A stretch of DNA of 34,993 nt, from IMG/VR virus record IMGVR_UViG_3300048041_000047, positions 1 to 34,993 of that record; one strand, written 5' to 3'. Positions 15,104 through 23,802 of the stretch are shown here, piece by piece (position 1 is the first letter of the stretch; every line of letters starts with the position of its first letter). The stretch comes from a virus. The translations under genes and the position numbers were made by a program. A model generated the notes under the pieces. It was not told the origin of the DNA. It worked only from the letters and a program-made list of their open reading frames with translations, and did no database searches.

Positions 15104-17097
15104 CCCGGCACCATCCCGTTGACTGTTTGATGTACGTCCGCGCCGGCCGGAACCGTCACGTTGATGCTGACATTCTGCGGCGGCGCGGCACGCCCTACGC
15201 TTGGCGCGGCCTGTGTGGCGGACGCAACCTGTTGGGGCTGGTCCGCCCCATTCCGCCGTTGCATATCGGCCATTATCTTAGCGACATACTCGCGAGTTTC
15301 CCTTGGCGCTTTTTCCAGGCCATACTTATCGACGTTCCCCGCGCCCCAGTTGTAGGCCGCGAGAGACTTAGCCACATCGCCCTTGTACTTCTTTAGCAGG
15401 TCGACGTACAGTTTCGCCGCCGCTTCAGCCGCGCGGGATTCGTCATGTACATCCCCGCCCCGCCCGTATTGCGCCCAGGTCTTCGGCATGAACTGGAACG
15501 GGCCTTGCGCCCCCACGGAACTGTCGTTCTTATTTTTCCCGCTATTCGATTCCTGCTTTTCGACGCTCTCTAGCAGGTTCGGGGGCAGGCTGTTTTGCTT
15601 CTCCAGATCGGAGAATCGGTTCGCGGACTTGCCTACGTCGGCAAAACCCTTTTGAGGCGTCGTCGCGGACTTCTCCCGCAGTTCCTGAGCAAACGCCTCG
15701 CCGTGGTCGGTTCGTACGGCCTCGGTAGCGACCCCGCCCCTAAGCGCGCGTACAAGCGTGTTCACTTTTTCGGCGTCCCGGCCCACGCTGGCTTTTGCCA
15801 GTTCTTCAGCAATTTCCTTATTCAGCTTTTCGTTATGCGCGAACGACGGATTTTCGAGCTGGACCCGCAGTTTCTTTTCAAGGTCCGGCGCCAATTCCCC
15901 CAAGCTATCGAGTTGTTTTTGCTGCGTGTACTTCAACGTCTTTTCCCCTGCGCCAGGGAGCATGCGCAGGATTTTACCGATAGCGCTGCCGAATTCATAG
16001 AGCGCGCCGCCGATGTCGTCTAACGCGTCGAGAAACTTCCGCATGTCGGCGTCAGCCTCATCCCCGCCCAACCAGTCGGCGAACCGTTTAATGTCGTCGG
16101 CCAGCAGGTTGATCCACTTGTCTATTTTGCCGGTATCGAGCAGCTTGACCACGGCGTCGGTGAACGCGGCGGACAATTTACTGATCGGCTCGGCCAGGCG
16201 CACCAGCTTATCACCCAGCACATTCTCGATACGCTGCCCGGCGAGGGATAGCGACTCGGTGAACGCTTGCCACTTGCGCAGACTCGTTTCGTCCTGGTCG
16301 AGCAGTGCCTTGCGCGCGTGGTAACTCGCGACGAGTTGCTCGATCTCCTCACGCTTCATGGCCTTGATGCGCGTCAAGTCCTCTGCGCTGAAAAACTGGT
16401 CCGCCCCGCGCGCCTTGGCGACTTGCTGGTAGTTGACGCCGCCCCGGTCTACTAAGTCTTTGACCGATAGCAGTAACTTTTCCTGCAGGTCTGCGCTACT
16501 CTTTCCCTGGAAATCTTGTGGGCGTTGGCCGAGCGCCCCGAGCGTACCCCACTGCGTCGGGTCGTTTTTTGCTGCGGCCACTCTCGCCAACGTGCCATCC
16601 ACGTCGAAGGCTCGCCCGAAGCTGATTTTGGACGCGGATAGTTCACCCGTGGTCACGCCCAACCCCTGCGCCTCGCGCCGCTGGTCGCCCTGCGCCTTGC
16701 CGAGTTTATCCAGCCCGAACAGACCCGCGCCGCCCAACAGCCCGGTAAAGAAGCTGGATAAACTCGCCCACTTGAACAGGTTTAGCGTGATGTCTTTAAT
16801 CGACTTGGCCGTAGCCCCGGCACTTTTGGCGATGGCGCCGAACGCTTTGCCCGATCCGAGCGCGGCCACACGGAGTTTGTCCTGAAACGTGGCGGCTTTT
16901 TTGAACTCTTCACTCATCGTTTTACCGATGGCGCTAAGTTGGGTGATCGGGTTTTTTGTGGACTTGATGGCCTTGTCGAGCTTGTCCCATGCGCCGGGAA
17001 GCGCGGCTTGCTCGGTGCGGTACTTGGCGAACAAGGCGGCGAATTCTTTGAAGGCCTCGTCGCGTACCTCGATCTCAATGACGCTCTTGTTGGCCAT
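15100..17097 (-). CDS. Tail tape measure protein with lytic transglycosylase domain
   Basis: The 665-residue protein is mostly helical and Lys/Ala-rich. A hydrophobic segment at about 110-130 (WASLSSFFTGLLGGAGLFGL) is typical of tape measures. Residues about 503-612 form a soluble lytic transglycosylase domain: E516 in V-E-K-Q-E-S is the likely catalytic acid, followed by G-A-Q-G-P-F-Q-F-M-P (529-538) and A-Y-N-W-G-A-G (581-587). It sets tail length and probably opens peptidoglycan during DNA entry. At 665 residues it is short, implying a short tail. The gene follows the chaperone genes directly (TGATATG). Confidence 0.9.
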   Translation of the reverse strand: MANKSVIEIEVRDEAFKEFAALFAKYRTEQAALPGAWDKLDKAIKSTKNPITQLSAIGKTMSEEFKKAATFQDKLRVAALGSGKAFGAIAKSAGATAKSIKDITLNLFKWASLSSFFTGLLGGAGLFGLDKLGKAQGDQRREAQGLGVTTGELSASKISFGRAFDVDGTLARVAAAKNDPTQWGTLGALGQRPQDFQGKSSADLQEKLLLSVKDLVDRGGVNYQQVAKARGADQFFSAEDLTRIKAMKREEIEQLVASYHARKALLDQDETSLRKWQAFTESLSLAGQRIENVLGDKLVRLAEPISKLSAAFTDAVVKLLDTGKIDKWINLLADDIKRFADWLGGDEADADMRKFLDALDDIGGALYEFGSAIGKILRMLPGAGEKTLKYTQQKQLDSLGELAPDLEKKLRVQLENPSFAHNEKLNKEIAEELAKASVGRDAEKVNTLVRALRGGVATEAVRTDHGEAFAQELREKSATTPQKGFADVGKSANRFSDLEKQNSLPPNLLESVEKQESNSGKNKNDSSVGAQGPFQFMPKTWAQYGRGGDVHDESRAAEAAAKLYVDLLKKYKGDVAKSLAAYNWGAGNVDKYGLEKAPRETREYVAKIMADMQRRNGADQPQQVASATQAAPSVGRAAPPQNVSINVTVPAGADVHQTVNGMVPG

Positions 17098-17098
17098 A

Positions 17099-17799
17099 TC
17101 AGAAAACCCCTTTTCGCTCTAGCGCATGCAATAAATGCCGTTGACGGAACTCATGCGCCGAGCTATATGGGAAGTCATAGTCGTGCTCCCCGAAAAATTC
17201 CCTGAAACCTTCGTTCGCGATCCAGTCTAACCCGGCACTGACGACTGTGGTACGGTCGGCGCAAAAGTCTCGGTCTCGGTCAAGATCGGCAATGAATCGC
17301 GGTATTCCGTAGAACTTAACGAGGTACTCTCCGTATCCCACAGCGTACTCATCGGTGCCATGAACGAGTGCAGATCCTTGCGCTTGTGTAGATGATAGAT
17401 GCAGGTAAAAAAAACGATGAACCCCTCCGCCTCCTCGACTTCCAAAGCGGTAAGGTGCCCCTGCTTCGCGGCATCTACCAGCGGCAAGCTCTGCCATCCG
17501 GACGCAGTCGGCACGATGACGTTTGACAGACGGCGAATTTCGGCGAGCAGGCTATTCTCGACGCCCGTTTCCCCGCCCCAGACGCCGGTCTCTGCGGCGA
17601 TTTTTTGCAACATCAAACTCGCCACGCGGGGGCCAAGGCTGCGGCCGATCCCCTCTTCATACATCGCACTAAGCGTTTTCGAGAGGACCAGGAAGTGGCA
17701 TTTAAACGTCTCCACGCGGATGGGCGTGGAATGCACGTAGAGCGTGCCGGCTTCCGTTTCAACCGGCACGACCAGATTAAGCGACTTGTCGATACGCAT
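17099..17799 (-). CDS. Tail assembly chaperone fusion, made by -1 frameshift (gpGT-like)
   Basis: This product would read the upstream chaperone frame to Phe131, slip back one base on the T-run at 17407-17414, and continue with Tyr-Leu-His for 102 more residues to the stop at 17099-17101 (about 233 residues in all). The downstream frame has no credible start of its own at the overlap. Its C-terminal part (WIANEGFREFFGEHDYDFPYS...HALERKGVF) is well formed. Position just before the tape measure is that of lambda G/GT and P2 E/E' pairs, which bind the tape measure during tail assembly. The fusion is inferred from sequence, not observed. Confidence 0.8.
17227..17799 (-). CDS. Tail assembly chaperone (gpG-like)
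   Basis: The unshifted product has 190 residues. I chose the ATG at 17799, which shares one base with the tube stop (TGATG), over a GTG at 17811. The N-terminus is beta-rich (LNLVVPVETEAGTLYVHSTPI), followed by a helical part with S-L-G-P-R-V-A-S-L-M-L-Q-K. The last 59 residues after the slippery site are Ser/Thr/Pro-rich and look like an unstructured alternative tail. It should be the major product, with the fusion as the minor one. Confidence 0.82.
   Translation of the reverse strand: MRIDKSLNLVVPVETEAGTLYVHSTPIRVETFKCHFLVLSKTLSAMYEEGIGRSLGPRVASLMLQKIAAETGVWGGETGVENSLLAEIRRLSNVIVPTASGWQSLPLVDAAKQGHLTALEVEEAEGFIVFFTCIYHLHKRKDLHSFMAPMSTLWDTESTSLSSTEYRDSLPILTETETFAPTVPQSSVPG
17407..17413 (-). 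promoter_or_regulatory. Slippery heptamer T TTT TTT for -1 frameshift
   Basis: The minus strand reads GTT TTT TTT ACC in the upstream frame, within eight consecutive T's (17414-17407). Slippage of the tandem TTT codons by one base gives TTT TTT TAC and enters the frame ending at 17099. The two overlapping frames are related by exactly -1. Confidence 0.85.
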
Positions 17800-18242
17800 C
17801 AAATGTTCCACAGTGCGTTGTTCACGAGGTAGTAGCCCTTCAGCGTGATGACAAAACCCGCGTCTTCGCCGTTCAAACCCATTTCCTTGACCGACTCAAT
17901 AGCAGCGTTGTTGACGTAATACGTCGGCAACGTGGAGGCGTCCGGCGTCACGACGAAGTCGCCGATCAGCGTAGTGTTCTCCATTTGCGCCTTGAACACG
18001 GCGGCGAGGTTTTGCGTCTTCAGGAGGTTGATCGTCGCCGACACCATCATGTACGGCTCCGGCGATGTGACCACGCCGGACATAGTGGGGATCATCAATG
18101 TGGACTCGCCTTCGAGCGTCAATGTGATACCCGCCTTGCCGAGATACGGCGCGGTGACGTTGAGCTGCGAGTTGCTGACGAAATTGACGCTTCCCCGTAG
18201 CCGGTTGAGCGTGCCTTGCGGGATCATCGGATTGGAGGACAT
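17799..18242 (-). CDS. Tail tube protein
   Basis: The 147-residue protein lies between the sheath and the chaperone genes, the standard tube position. It has the alternating beta pattern of tube proteins, starting with G-T-L-N-R-L-R-G-S-V-N-F and then L-N-V-T-A-P-Y-L-G-K-A-G-I-T-L-T-L-E-G. The C-terminus K-G-Y-Y-L-V-N-N-A-L-W-N-I is typical of the last strand. It polymerises as rings around the tape measure inside the sheath. Length is normal for a short tube subunit. Confidence 0.85.
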   Translation of the reverse strand: MSSNPMIPQGTLNRLRGSVNFVSNSQLNVTAPYLGKAGITLTLEGESTLMIPTMSGVVTSPEPYMMVSATINLLKTQNLAAVFKAQMENTTLIGDFVVTPDASTLPTYYVNNAAIESVKEMGLNGEDAGFVITLKGYYLVNNALWNI

Positions 18243-18253
18243 GATTCAGCGCC

Positions 18254-19618
18254 TTATGGGATGAAGTTCGACACGTTGACGTTGAACACGATATTTTGGA
18301 ACCCGCGTGCCGGCGTATAGCTGATCGACAGGCCCGAGTACAGCCCGATCGGGTAATCGCTCGGATTGAGCGCTACGAACGACGCGAACGGCACCGCATT
18401 GACCAGCACGCCCAACGGCGCGTTGCCGCTTTGCAGGAGCGCGGTGAACGCCGCCGAGGTCAGGCCGTAGCCTGTCACAGGGCCGACCGCCAGGCCATTC
18501 GATACCGCCTGATTCGCAATGCTCTGTGAAACGATCTGCAAGACATTGACGCCTTGCTGATTGTAGTAGAGCGGGGCGAGCGAATTGTTGCTGCCGTTGA
18601 TGATTGCGGCGCTGATCGCCTGGTCCACATTGACCTGCATCCAGTCAACCGAATACCAGTAGTTGAGCGGATTGCCGTCGCATTGAGTGCCGTTGACCAG
18701 CATCAAATTGCTGATACCACCCTCGGCACCGGTCGTCACGTAATTTAGGTTTGCCGCCTTGAACGTGGCCGCCTGAGTGGTCGTCGCCGGGTATGGCGTG
18801 ACGCCGAATAAATAGCTGTAGCAGTACGGCGTTACCTGATTCGTAGAGCTTGGCTGGTAGCTCAAAGCGACCCAAAACGGGGCCGCGCTGGTGAACTCCG
18901 TGGACGGGATGCCCGCTGCTTCAATGAACAGAATAACGGCCTTGCCGTTCGCTGTCGTGAAGCTCGAATACGTCGAGAGCGTGGCCGTGACGTGGAAATA
19001 CGTTTTTGCAGTCGCCGACGAAAACGTGGCGACCAGCGTGACGAAGTTCGCATCGGCGTCGAAACCGCGCGGCACCAGATAGCGATAAAACTTGAGAGGA
19101 TTCGCCGTCAGGTATGTGGACAGCGCCGCCACATTCACATCAGCCGTGCCGTGACCGAGTTCGAGAACGTACACCGCAACGCTCGACCCTTGCGCAAAGA
19201 ACGTCGTCGCCATCGCGAGCAATTCGGATACGTCTTGATCGGTGACCACGCCGCTACCGACCGCAGGCGTGGTCAGGCCCGACGTGGTGGTGAAGGTGAA
19301 CGTAGTCGCGCCGGTAACGGTAATCGCCCAGGTGCCGTTATAGCCCGGCGTCGTGAACCCGGCAATCGTTACCATGTCCCCGGTCGTGTACCCGTGATTC
19401 CCCGAAGTGGTAACGGTAACGGTCGTGCTGACTTCCGAGGCTGACGAGATCGTAACCGCCCCCGCCAGTGAACTGGTCAGGTCGGAGAGTTGCGTCAGCA
19501 GCAAAGTGCCGTACTGCGCGAGGGTGGTGCCGCCGGTAGATACTAGCGCACCAGTACGCTGCAACGTATTCGGCGCACTGCCGACCTGCTGCGATACATT
19601 TACGGTTACGATGGACAT
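18254..19618 (-). CDS. Contractile tail sheath protein with inserted FCCH-like domain
   Basis: The 454-residue protein has the sheath N-terminus (VTVNVSQQVGSAPNTLQRTGALVSTGG). Its C-terminal half holds sheath segments, including V-P-R-G-F-D-A-D, L-N-P-S-D-Y-P-I-G-L-Y and the end I-V-F-N-V-N-V-S-N-F-I-P, which forms the handshake strands. Residues about 55-126 carry an inserted domain with H-G-Y-T-T-G-D-M-V-T-I-A-G-F, Y-N-G-T-W and T-T-F-T-F, the same pattern as in the J protein. The insert would project from the sheath surface. This gene defines the particle as contractile-tailed. Confidence 0.88.
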   Translation of the reverse strand: MSIVTVNVSQQVGSAPNTLQRTGALVSTGGTTLAQYGTLLLTQLSDLTSSLAGAVTISSASEVSTTVTVTTSGNHGYTTGDMVTIAGFTTPGYNGTWAITVTGATTFTFTTTSGLTTPAVGSGVVTDQDVSELLAMATTFFAQGSSVAVYVLELGHGTADVNVAALSTYLTANPLKFYRYLVPRGFDADANFVTLVATFSSATAKTYFHVTATLSTYSSFTTANGKAVILFIEAAGIPSTEFTSAAPFWVALSYQPSSTNQVTPYCYSYLFGVTPYPATTTQAATFKAANLNYVTTGAEGGISNLMLVNGTQCDGNPLNYWYSVDWMQVNVDQAISAAIINGSNNSLAPLYYNQQGVNVLQIVSQSIANQAVSNGLAVGPVTGYGLTSAAFTALLQSGNAPLGVLVNAVPFASFVALNPSDYPIGLYSGLSISYTPARGFQNIVFNVNVSNFIP

Positions 19619-19627
19619 GGCGCCGCC

Positions 19628-20002
19628 TTATTCGTAGCTGATTGCGACGGTTTGGCCGGTGCCGGGCGCGACCACGATGCCCGTCAAGCCGTTCATGTCA
19701 ACCTTGAACACGCTGATTTGAGACGTAGCTAAAGCCGGGATGACCGCGATCTGATTCGTCACGTTGACTTGCGCCGTGGTCAAGCAATCGTTGATGCTGC
19801 CGGCGCCCGTGCCTCCTACGATTACCGCGCACGTCCCCACGCGGCCCGGCGATGCCTTGACGACGGTAGCGGCAGTGATGTCCAGCAAGGTAAGCGCGGG
19901 CAGGCTGTTGACCAGCAATTCGCCAACGGAATTGAGCTTTGCGGAGGCTTGTTGACCGGAAGTATTAACCGCCGTGGTGGCGGCGAGCGGGTTTTGTGAC
20001 AT
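19628..20002 (-). CDS. Small virion protein of unknown function
   Basis: The 124-residue product is Ala/Thr/Val-rich, without Trp, and predicted as beta-structured by its alternating pattern (CAVIVGGTGAGSINDC, VTNQIAVIPALATSQISVFKVDMNG). Its general look resembles the 115-residue protein at 29917. The start is served by a hairpin-SD element with six bases between GGAG and ATG, suggesting strong expression. Its position before the sheath gene suggests a tail- or head-surface protein. I do not recognise a family. Confidence 0.62.
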   Translation of the reverse strand: MSQNPLAATTAVNTSGQQASAKLNSVGELLVNSLPALTLLDITAATVVKASPGRVGTCAVIVGGTGAGSINDCLTTAQVNVTNQIAVIPALATSQISVFKVDMNGLTGIVVAPGTGQTVAISYE

Positions 20003-20008
20003 GTTGCA

Positions 20009-20029
20009 CTCCAGCGCCTCACGGCGTTA
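20009..20029 (-). promoter_or_regulatory. Hairpin-SD leader element, copy 2
   Basis: Minus strand: TAA, CGCC-GTGA-GGCG hairpin, CTGGAG, then six bases to the ATG at 20002. The upstream gene ends a few bases earlier (20034), so the element occupies the whole intergenic gap. Confidence 0.78.
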
Positions 20030-20033
20030 AGGG

Positions 20034-20975
20034 TTACAAAGAATTCGGCAAATACGTTTGAATCGACTGCAGCAAGAATTGTCGGGAGACCGCTACGATG
20101 TTTTCCTGATAGTAGCTCACGTCAATTGTAAAACTCTTTTTCTGCGCCAGAATGCCCATTTCCCGTTGCGTGCGTTTCTCGTCACGGATGACGGGCATGT
20201 TCATGACCCCGATATTATCAGTGTCTAACGAATATTGGAATAGAAAGTCTTGAAAATTCAGCGCGTCCGCATTCCGTAGGCCGTATAACGTGATCTTCAC
20301 GCGGTCTTTACATAGCTGAAAATGTGAATCCTCATAATCGAACGAGGGGGCCGACCCGATTGCTTCCGTGTCTGAGTCGCCGATATGGATGCTCGCATAA
20401 GGCGGCGGCGCGTCCTGGGGGACAAGGAACGAAGGGTAGATAGGGAAGGTCGGAGCGGTCTTGCCGAACACCGTAGCGCTGCCCAACGATAGCCACAAGG
20501 GTAGGCTATTCGACACGATGACGTCGGACAAGTCGAGCGCCGCGGGATTGTCGATGACCTGCGTGGCCAGCGCGGGGTAGAGCGCTTCCCCGGAATAGTG
20601 GTAGAGGCCGGACTGCTGGTAAAAATTGGCCTGCTGCGAGAACGCGAAGCGCGCTTCGCCGAACGAGCCGATATACATTGTGCCGGGGGCGACGGCGTTA
20701 AAGTCTTGAAGCTCTTGAGCCGAGGTAAAGACAACGCGATTGACGCCTATTGTCTCATCCTCTCGCTGCTCCAACTTCGTGGCGATGTGGAACGATCCTT
20801 GCGCGGTAAAGGACGCGCCGGCATTGACCCAAAATATATAGCCGTCGAGCGGGAGTACAATGCGCCGGTACTCGATGAACGTAATCGTCTGTTGCTGCGA
20901 GACGTTCTCGACGCCGGCCACCAGCGCGGCATTGAGCGGCGAGGCGTTGGGCGCGGACTCGGCAAGCGTGGCCAT
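20034..20975 (-). CDS. Neck/tail structural protein of unknown family
   Basis: The 313-residue protein lies between connector genes and the tail genes. It contains F-I-E-Y-R-R-I-V-L-P-L-D-G-Y-I-F-W-V (about 33-50), then A-S-F-T-A-Q-G-S-F-H (about 54-63), and a C-terminal half with I-T-L-Y-G-L-R-N-A-D-A and R-D-E-K-R-T-Q-R-E-M-G. It could be a tail terminator or collar component by position. It starts directly after the stop of the upstream gene (stop codon 20976-20978). Confidence 0.6.
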   Translation of the reverse strand: MATLAESAPNASPLNAALVAGVENVSQQQTITFIEYRRIVLPLDGYIFWVNAGASFTAQGSFHIATKLEQREDETIGVNRVVFTSAQELQDFNAVAPGTMYIGSFGEARFAFSQQANFYQQSGLYHYSGEALYPALATQVIDNPAALDLSDVIVSNSLPLWLSLGSATVFGKTAPTFPIYPSFLVPQDAPPPYASIHIGDSDTEAIGSAPSFDYEDSHFQLCKDRVKITLYGLRNADALNFQDFLFQYSLDTDNIGVMNMPVIRDEKRTQREMGILAQKKSFTIDVSYYQENIVAVSRQFLLQSIQTYLPNSL

Positions 20976-21431
20976 TTACTCTACCCACGCCTTAAACGAA
21001 TCTCGGTACATGCCAGTATCGACGAAGGACGGGCGGCGCGTGCCACGCACCCGGCTACGGTACGTCTTGACGTTTTTAATTTCTTTCTTCTTTTTTAGAC
21101 TGGTGCGGACACCATCGAGCGCGGCTTGTGTCGGCACGCCAGCTTGTCCGGTCTCGGCGATCTCTTCATTGTCGAGGTACGTGCCGAACATCTGCTTGAT
21201 ATCCTCGGTGGCGCCTCCGAACGGATTGAGCGAAGCCGGTGCGCCGCCCATTAACGCTTCAATCGCTTCGGCGACTGACACTTCAACGGACTCGACAATT
21301 TCCGGCATGTGCAGCGCAACAAAGTTGCCCATTACGTCGTATTTCTGCTCCAAATACTCCGCCACGTCGCCGGTAGATGTACCTTTCTCGTCCGAGTAAC
21401 CTACATCGATCACGCCGAGATGGAGCAACAT
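20976..21431 (-). CDS. Head-tail joining protein (gp10-like)
   Basis: I use the ATG at 21431, which shares one base with the preceding stop (TAATG) and has a G-run upstream. A longer frame would need a TTG at 21446. The 151-residue product has a basic region (KKKKEIKNVKTYRSRVRGTRR) followed by S-F-V-D-T-G-M-Y-R-D-S-F-K-A-W-V-E. The ending F-x-D-T-G-x-Y-x-x-S-F-x-A is recurrent in HK97 gp10-like and neck proteins. A connector or completion role fits its place between adaptor and tail genes. Confidence 0.65.
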   Translation of the reverse strand: MLLHLGVIDVGYSDEKGTSTGDVAEYLEQKYDVMGNFVALHMPEIVESVEVSVAEAIEALMGGAPASLNPFGGATEDIKQMFGTYLDNEEIAETGQAGVPTQAALDGVRTSLKKKKEIKNVKTYRSRVRGTRRPSFVDTGMYRDSFKAWVE

Positions 21432-22105
21432 TACGTCAGCCCCCAAAGCTGGCCGTAGTCCTGCGCGAACGCCATGTACTGGCGTCCATACGGCGTTTTT
21501 AAATTTTGCAGGTTTCCCAGCGTCAGCCCCTTCATGAACTCAGGATTGAGCAGGGATTGCGAAGTGGACTCGTCGGCGCTCGACGCGATTACGCCGCCCG
21601 TGAACCCGGTAAGGTTGAACCGCTGCCGTAACGACAAGAAGTAAATTTCCGCTGCCGTCCCGCCCTGCGTGAACGTGCCGGGGTTCGACGCAATCGGATA
21701 GGTGAAGGTGTCGGCCCCCGTAACGACGATTTGCGTCCCTAGCACGCTCTGTGCCGGGCCGGGCTGACTGTTATACGCCAATGGCGCATTACCTGAGATC
21801 AGAAGCGTGTCGCCCGTCGCAAAGCCATGCGCCGTGAGGGTCGTCGCCGTAGCGGTGCCGCTCGCCCACGTGATGCCGGTAATCGTCGCAACCTGATCGG
21901 GCGCGTAATTGAGCAAGTTATCGGCGGCCAGATTATAGACCGCCGAGGCGTAAATGGACGAGTCGATGCACGCTAACGCGGGATTCACAATCGACAGGGC
22001 CACATTGAACGCCGTCGCGATGACCGGCTCCGTGGTCGGCAGGTAATTGGACGTAACGCCCATCACTTGCTGGATGAAGAGGATGAACCCCGCGAGCGTC
22101 GGCAT
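21431..22105 (-). CDS. Head-tail adaptor protein with inserted FCCH-like domain
   Basis: The 224-residue protein has two helical parts, residues about 1-70 (FILFIQQVMGV..., YNLAADNLLNYAPD) and about 155-224 (LRQRFNLTGFTGGVIASSADESTS...). The second part resembles the end of gp6-like connectors. Between them (about 73-152) lies a beta insert with A-H-G-F-A-T-G-D-T-L-L-I-S-G and G-A-D-T-F-T-Y, the same domain pattern as in J, sheath and cement-like proteins. Removing the insert leaves about 145 residues, a normal adaptor size. Confidence 0.68.
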   Translation of the reverse strand: MPTLAGFILFIQQVMGVTSNYLPTTEPVIATAFNVALSIVNPALACIDSSIYASAVYNLAADNLLNYAPDQVATITGITWASGTATATTLTAHGFATGDTLLISGNAPLAYNSQPGPAQSVLGTQIVVTGADTFTYPIASNPGTFTQGGTAAEIYFLSLRQRFNLTGFTGGVIASSADESTSQSLLNPEFMKGLTLGNLQNLKTPYGRQYMAFAQDYGQLWGLT

Positions 22106-22107
22106 GT

Positions 22108-22662
22108 TTAGCCCCGCGCGCCCGCGCGCCCGGCTTTACGCTTGCTGCCGGGTTTGCCGCCGGCATGCGCGTCTACGCGGATCGTTTCATCCATGCCGGT
22201 ATTCGAGTCGCCCTTGGTGTCGTCCACCAGGACCAAATCCATCTCGCGCACTTTACCGCCGTGGTCCTGCGCGCGCTGGTCAAGGCCTTGGCTGATGGCC
22301 ACAGCTGCCCCGTCACGTTGCTCGCGGCCACGGTCTACCAACACGTCGGTATTGTGCTGGAACCCGTACATGATCTGATTCGGGCTGAACGGCTTGTCGA
22401 ACTGGTACGCCAGATTGATGAACGGCTTGGTGCGGTCAATGTCGGCCGCCGCAGCGATACCGTAGCGCGCGTGCTGCGCGAGAATGGCGCGCAGTACCGG
22501 CTCGTCGACATCACGGTAGACCTGCAGTTGACCGCCTTTCGGGATCGTCTGCGTGATCAACTGCCCGTGACGGACAACCTTACCGGCCTTGTCCAGCTCC
22601 GGCACACGGAAGGCGAACACTTCGTCTTGCTTCTTACAATTCATGATGTAGAGCTTGGTCAT
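22108..22662 (-). CDS. Virion-cluster protein of unknown function
   Basis: The 184-residue protein follows the major capsid gene. The first half holds M-N-C-K-K-Q-D-E-V-F-A-F-R-V-P and V-Y-R-D-V-D-E-P-V-L-R-A-I-L-A-Q-H-A-R-Y-G. The C-terminus is basic and Gly-rich (GGKPGSKRKAGRAGARG), which could contact DNA or capsid. A good ribosome site (AGGGGA) lies before the ATG, inside a tandem 8-bp repeat (CTAGGGGA twice). It may be a connector or head-completion component; no family is recognised. Confidence 0.58.
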   Translation of the reverse strand: MTKLYIMNCKKQDEVFAFRVPELDKAGKVVRHGQLITQTIPKGGQLQVYRDVDEPVLRAILAQHARYGIAAAADIDRTKPFINLAYQFDKPFSPNQIMYGFQHNTDVLVDRGREQRDGAAVAISQGLDQRAQDHGGKVREMDLVLVDDTKGDSNTGMDETIRVDAHAGGKPGSKRKAGRAGARG

Positions 22663-22689
22663 AACAATCCCCTAGTTCCCCTAGATGCG

Positions 22690-22715
22690 AAAGGGGCCAG
22701 CTTGCGCCAGCCCCC
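22690..22715 (-). terminator. Hairpin downstream of capsid gene, weak terminator or attenuator
   Basis: On the minus strand a stem of nine to ten pairs (GGGGCTGGC with GCTGGCCCC, two G-U pairs) closes a GCAA tetraloop and is followed by only three U residues. It lies in the 88-bp gap after the major capsid gene. It could partially stop transcription or protect the capsid mRNA 3' end. Confidence 0.5.
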
Positions 22716-22750
22716 TATTGATACCCGCAATACCGCTAGGGGAGTCGATA

Positions 22751-23773
22751 TTACTGGTATTGGACGCTCAAAAGCGTGATGGCTTCCGGGCGGATGCCCC
22801 AACCCGGCGTTGCGCGCATTTCCGACACGATGTCGATTGCGCCACCAGGCAATGGGGTGCGAATTTCACGGGGGGCGGCCATGTCGGCAAACATCAAAGT
22901 ACAGGCCGACAAACCGGGCGCCAAGCCCGCGAATTCATTGGTATTGATCTGACCACCGATTGGCTTCTTAATCTCGGGGACCGCGAACACCAGCAAGTCG
23001 TTACCGCCGGCGCCCTTGCCGATCAGCGTGTCGTCATATGTCCACTCGAACGAGTCGCCGTTCTTCTCCACAACGTCCTTGATCATCGCCAGGGTAGTGC
23101 TTGAACCCGCACCTTCGCGTTGGAACTGAGTAAGCTGGACGACGTTCTGCAGTTCCATCGTGCCGAGGACGCGCTGCGGGGCGGTCAGCACGACGCGGGA
23201 GGCCATGCCGAACTGGTTGGTACGGGTCTTCAATGCCTGGATCACTCCCAGCACATAGATAGCGAGCTGGCCATTGTCGTACGTGACCAACGTCGAATTG
23301 CCGTTCGAATCAGGCGGCAACGAGACGGAAGTCGCGCCCGGCGTATTCGTCAAACCTTCGCCGTTTTGCGGGTTGACGCCGTACAGCTCGAAGTCGCGCA
23401 AGCCTTGGAAGATACCTTGGCGCATGCCGAGGCGGAAGGCGTTATCGATCGGCAGATCCCAATTGCCGGCGGCGGCCGTGTCGTGGTGGTCGTACTCCGC
23501 GCGCACACGCATGAGGTAGGTCGGCATACGAATCTGCGCGGCTTCCATCGAGACGGAAGGGAGCTGATTGTAAGCGACCTGCCCGACCGCGATCTCAGTC
23601 TTCAGGTACAGGGTCTTCCCGTACACGTACTGATCGCCTTCCGACAAGCGGATCAACGGATCGCCATTTGCCAACAGCTCAAAAGCGCCGGAGGCTTGCT
23701 GGTATTGCAAAATCCATTCCGGCATCACGTAGGACGGCGAAACGCGCGTAAAGCTGGGGGTAATTGCTGCCAT
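22751..23773 (-). CDS. Major capsid protein (DUF2184-like)
   Basis: The 340-residue protein has an HK97-fold pattern of the DUF2184/encapsulin-like group. Marks include an N-terminal arm with P-S-Y-V-M-P-E, and a long helix followed by R-L-G-M-R-Q-G-I-F-Q-G-L-R-D-F-E-L-Y-G (about 133-151). L-T-A-P-Q-R-V-L-G and the C-terminal R-E-I-R-T-P-L-P-G-G-A-I-D-I-V-S-E follow. It follows the cement-like gene and the protease-scaffold gene, the normal head order. Translation is served by a hairpin-SD element with eight bases from GGAG to ATG. No N-terminal delta domain is fused; scaffold function is probably supplied in trans. Confidence 0.88.
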   Translation of the reverse strand: MAAITPSFTRVSPSYVMPEWILQYQQASGAFELLANGDPLIRLSEGDQYVYGKTLYLKTEIAVGQVAYNQLPSVSMEAAQIRMPTYLMRVRAEYDHHDTAAAGNWDLPIDNAFRLGMRQGIFQGLRDFELYGVNPQNGEGLTNTPGATSVSLPPDSNGNSTLVTYDNGQLAIYVLGVIQALKTRTNQFGMASRVVLTAPQRVLGTMELQNVVQLTQFQREGAGSSTTLAMIKDVVEKNGDSFEWTYDDTLIGKGAGGNDLLVFAVPEIKKPIGGQINTNEFAGLAPGLSACTLMFADMAAPREIRTPLPGGAIDIVSEMRATPGWGIRPEAITLLSVQYQ

Positions 23774-23781
23774 TTTATAAT

Positions 23782-23802
23782 CTCCGGCGCCTCACGGCGT
23801 TA
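23782..23802 (-). promoter_or_regulatory. Hairpin-SD leader element, copy 3 (capsid gene)
   Basis: Minus strand: TAA, CGCC-GTGA-GGCG hairpin, CCGGAG, eight bases, then the capsid ATG at 23773. One base (C for T) differs just before GGAG. Confidence 0.78.
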
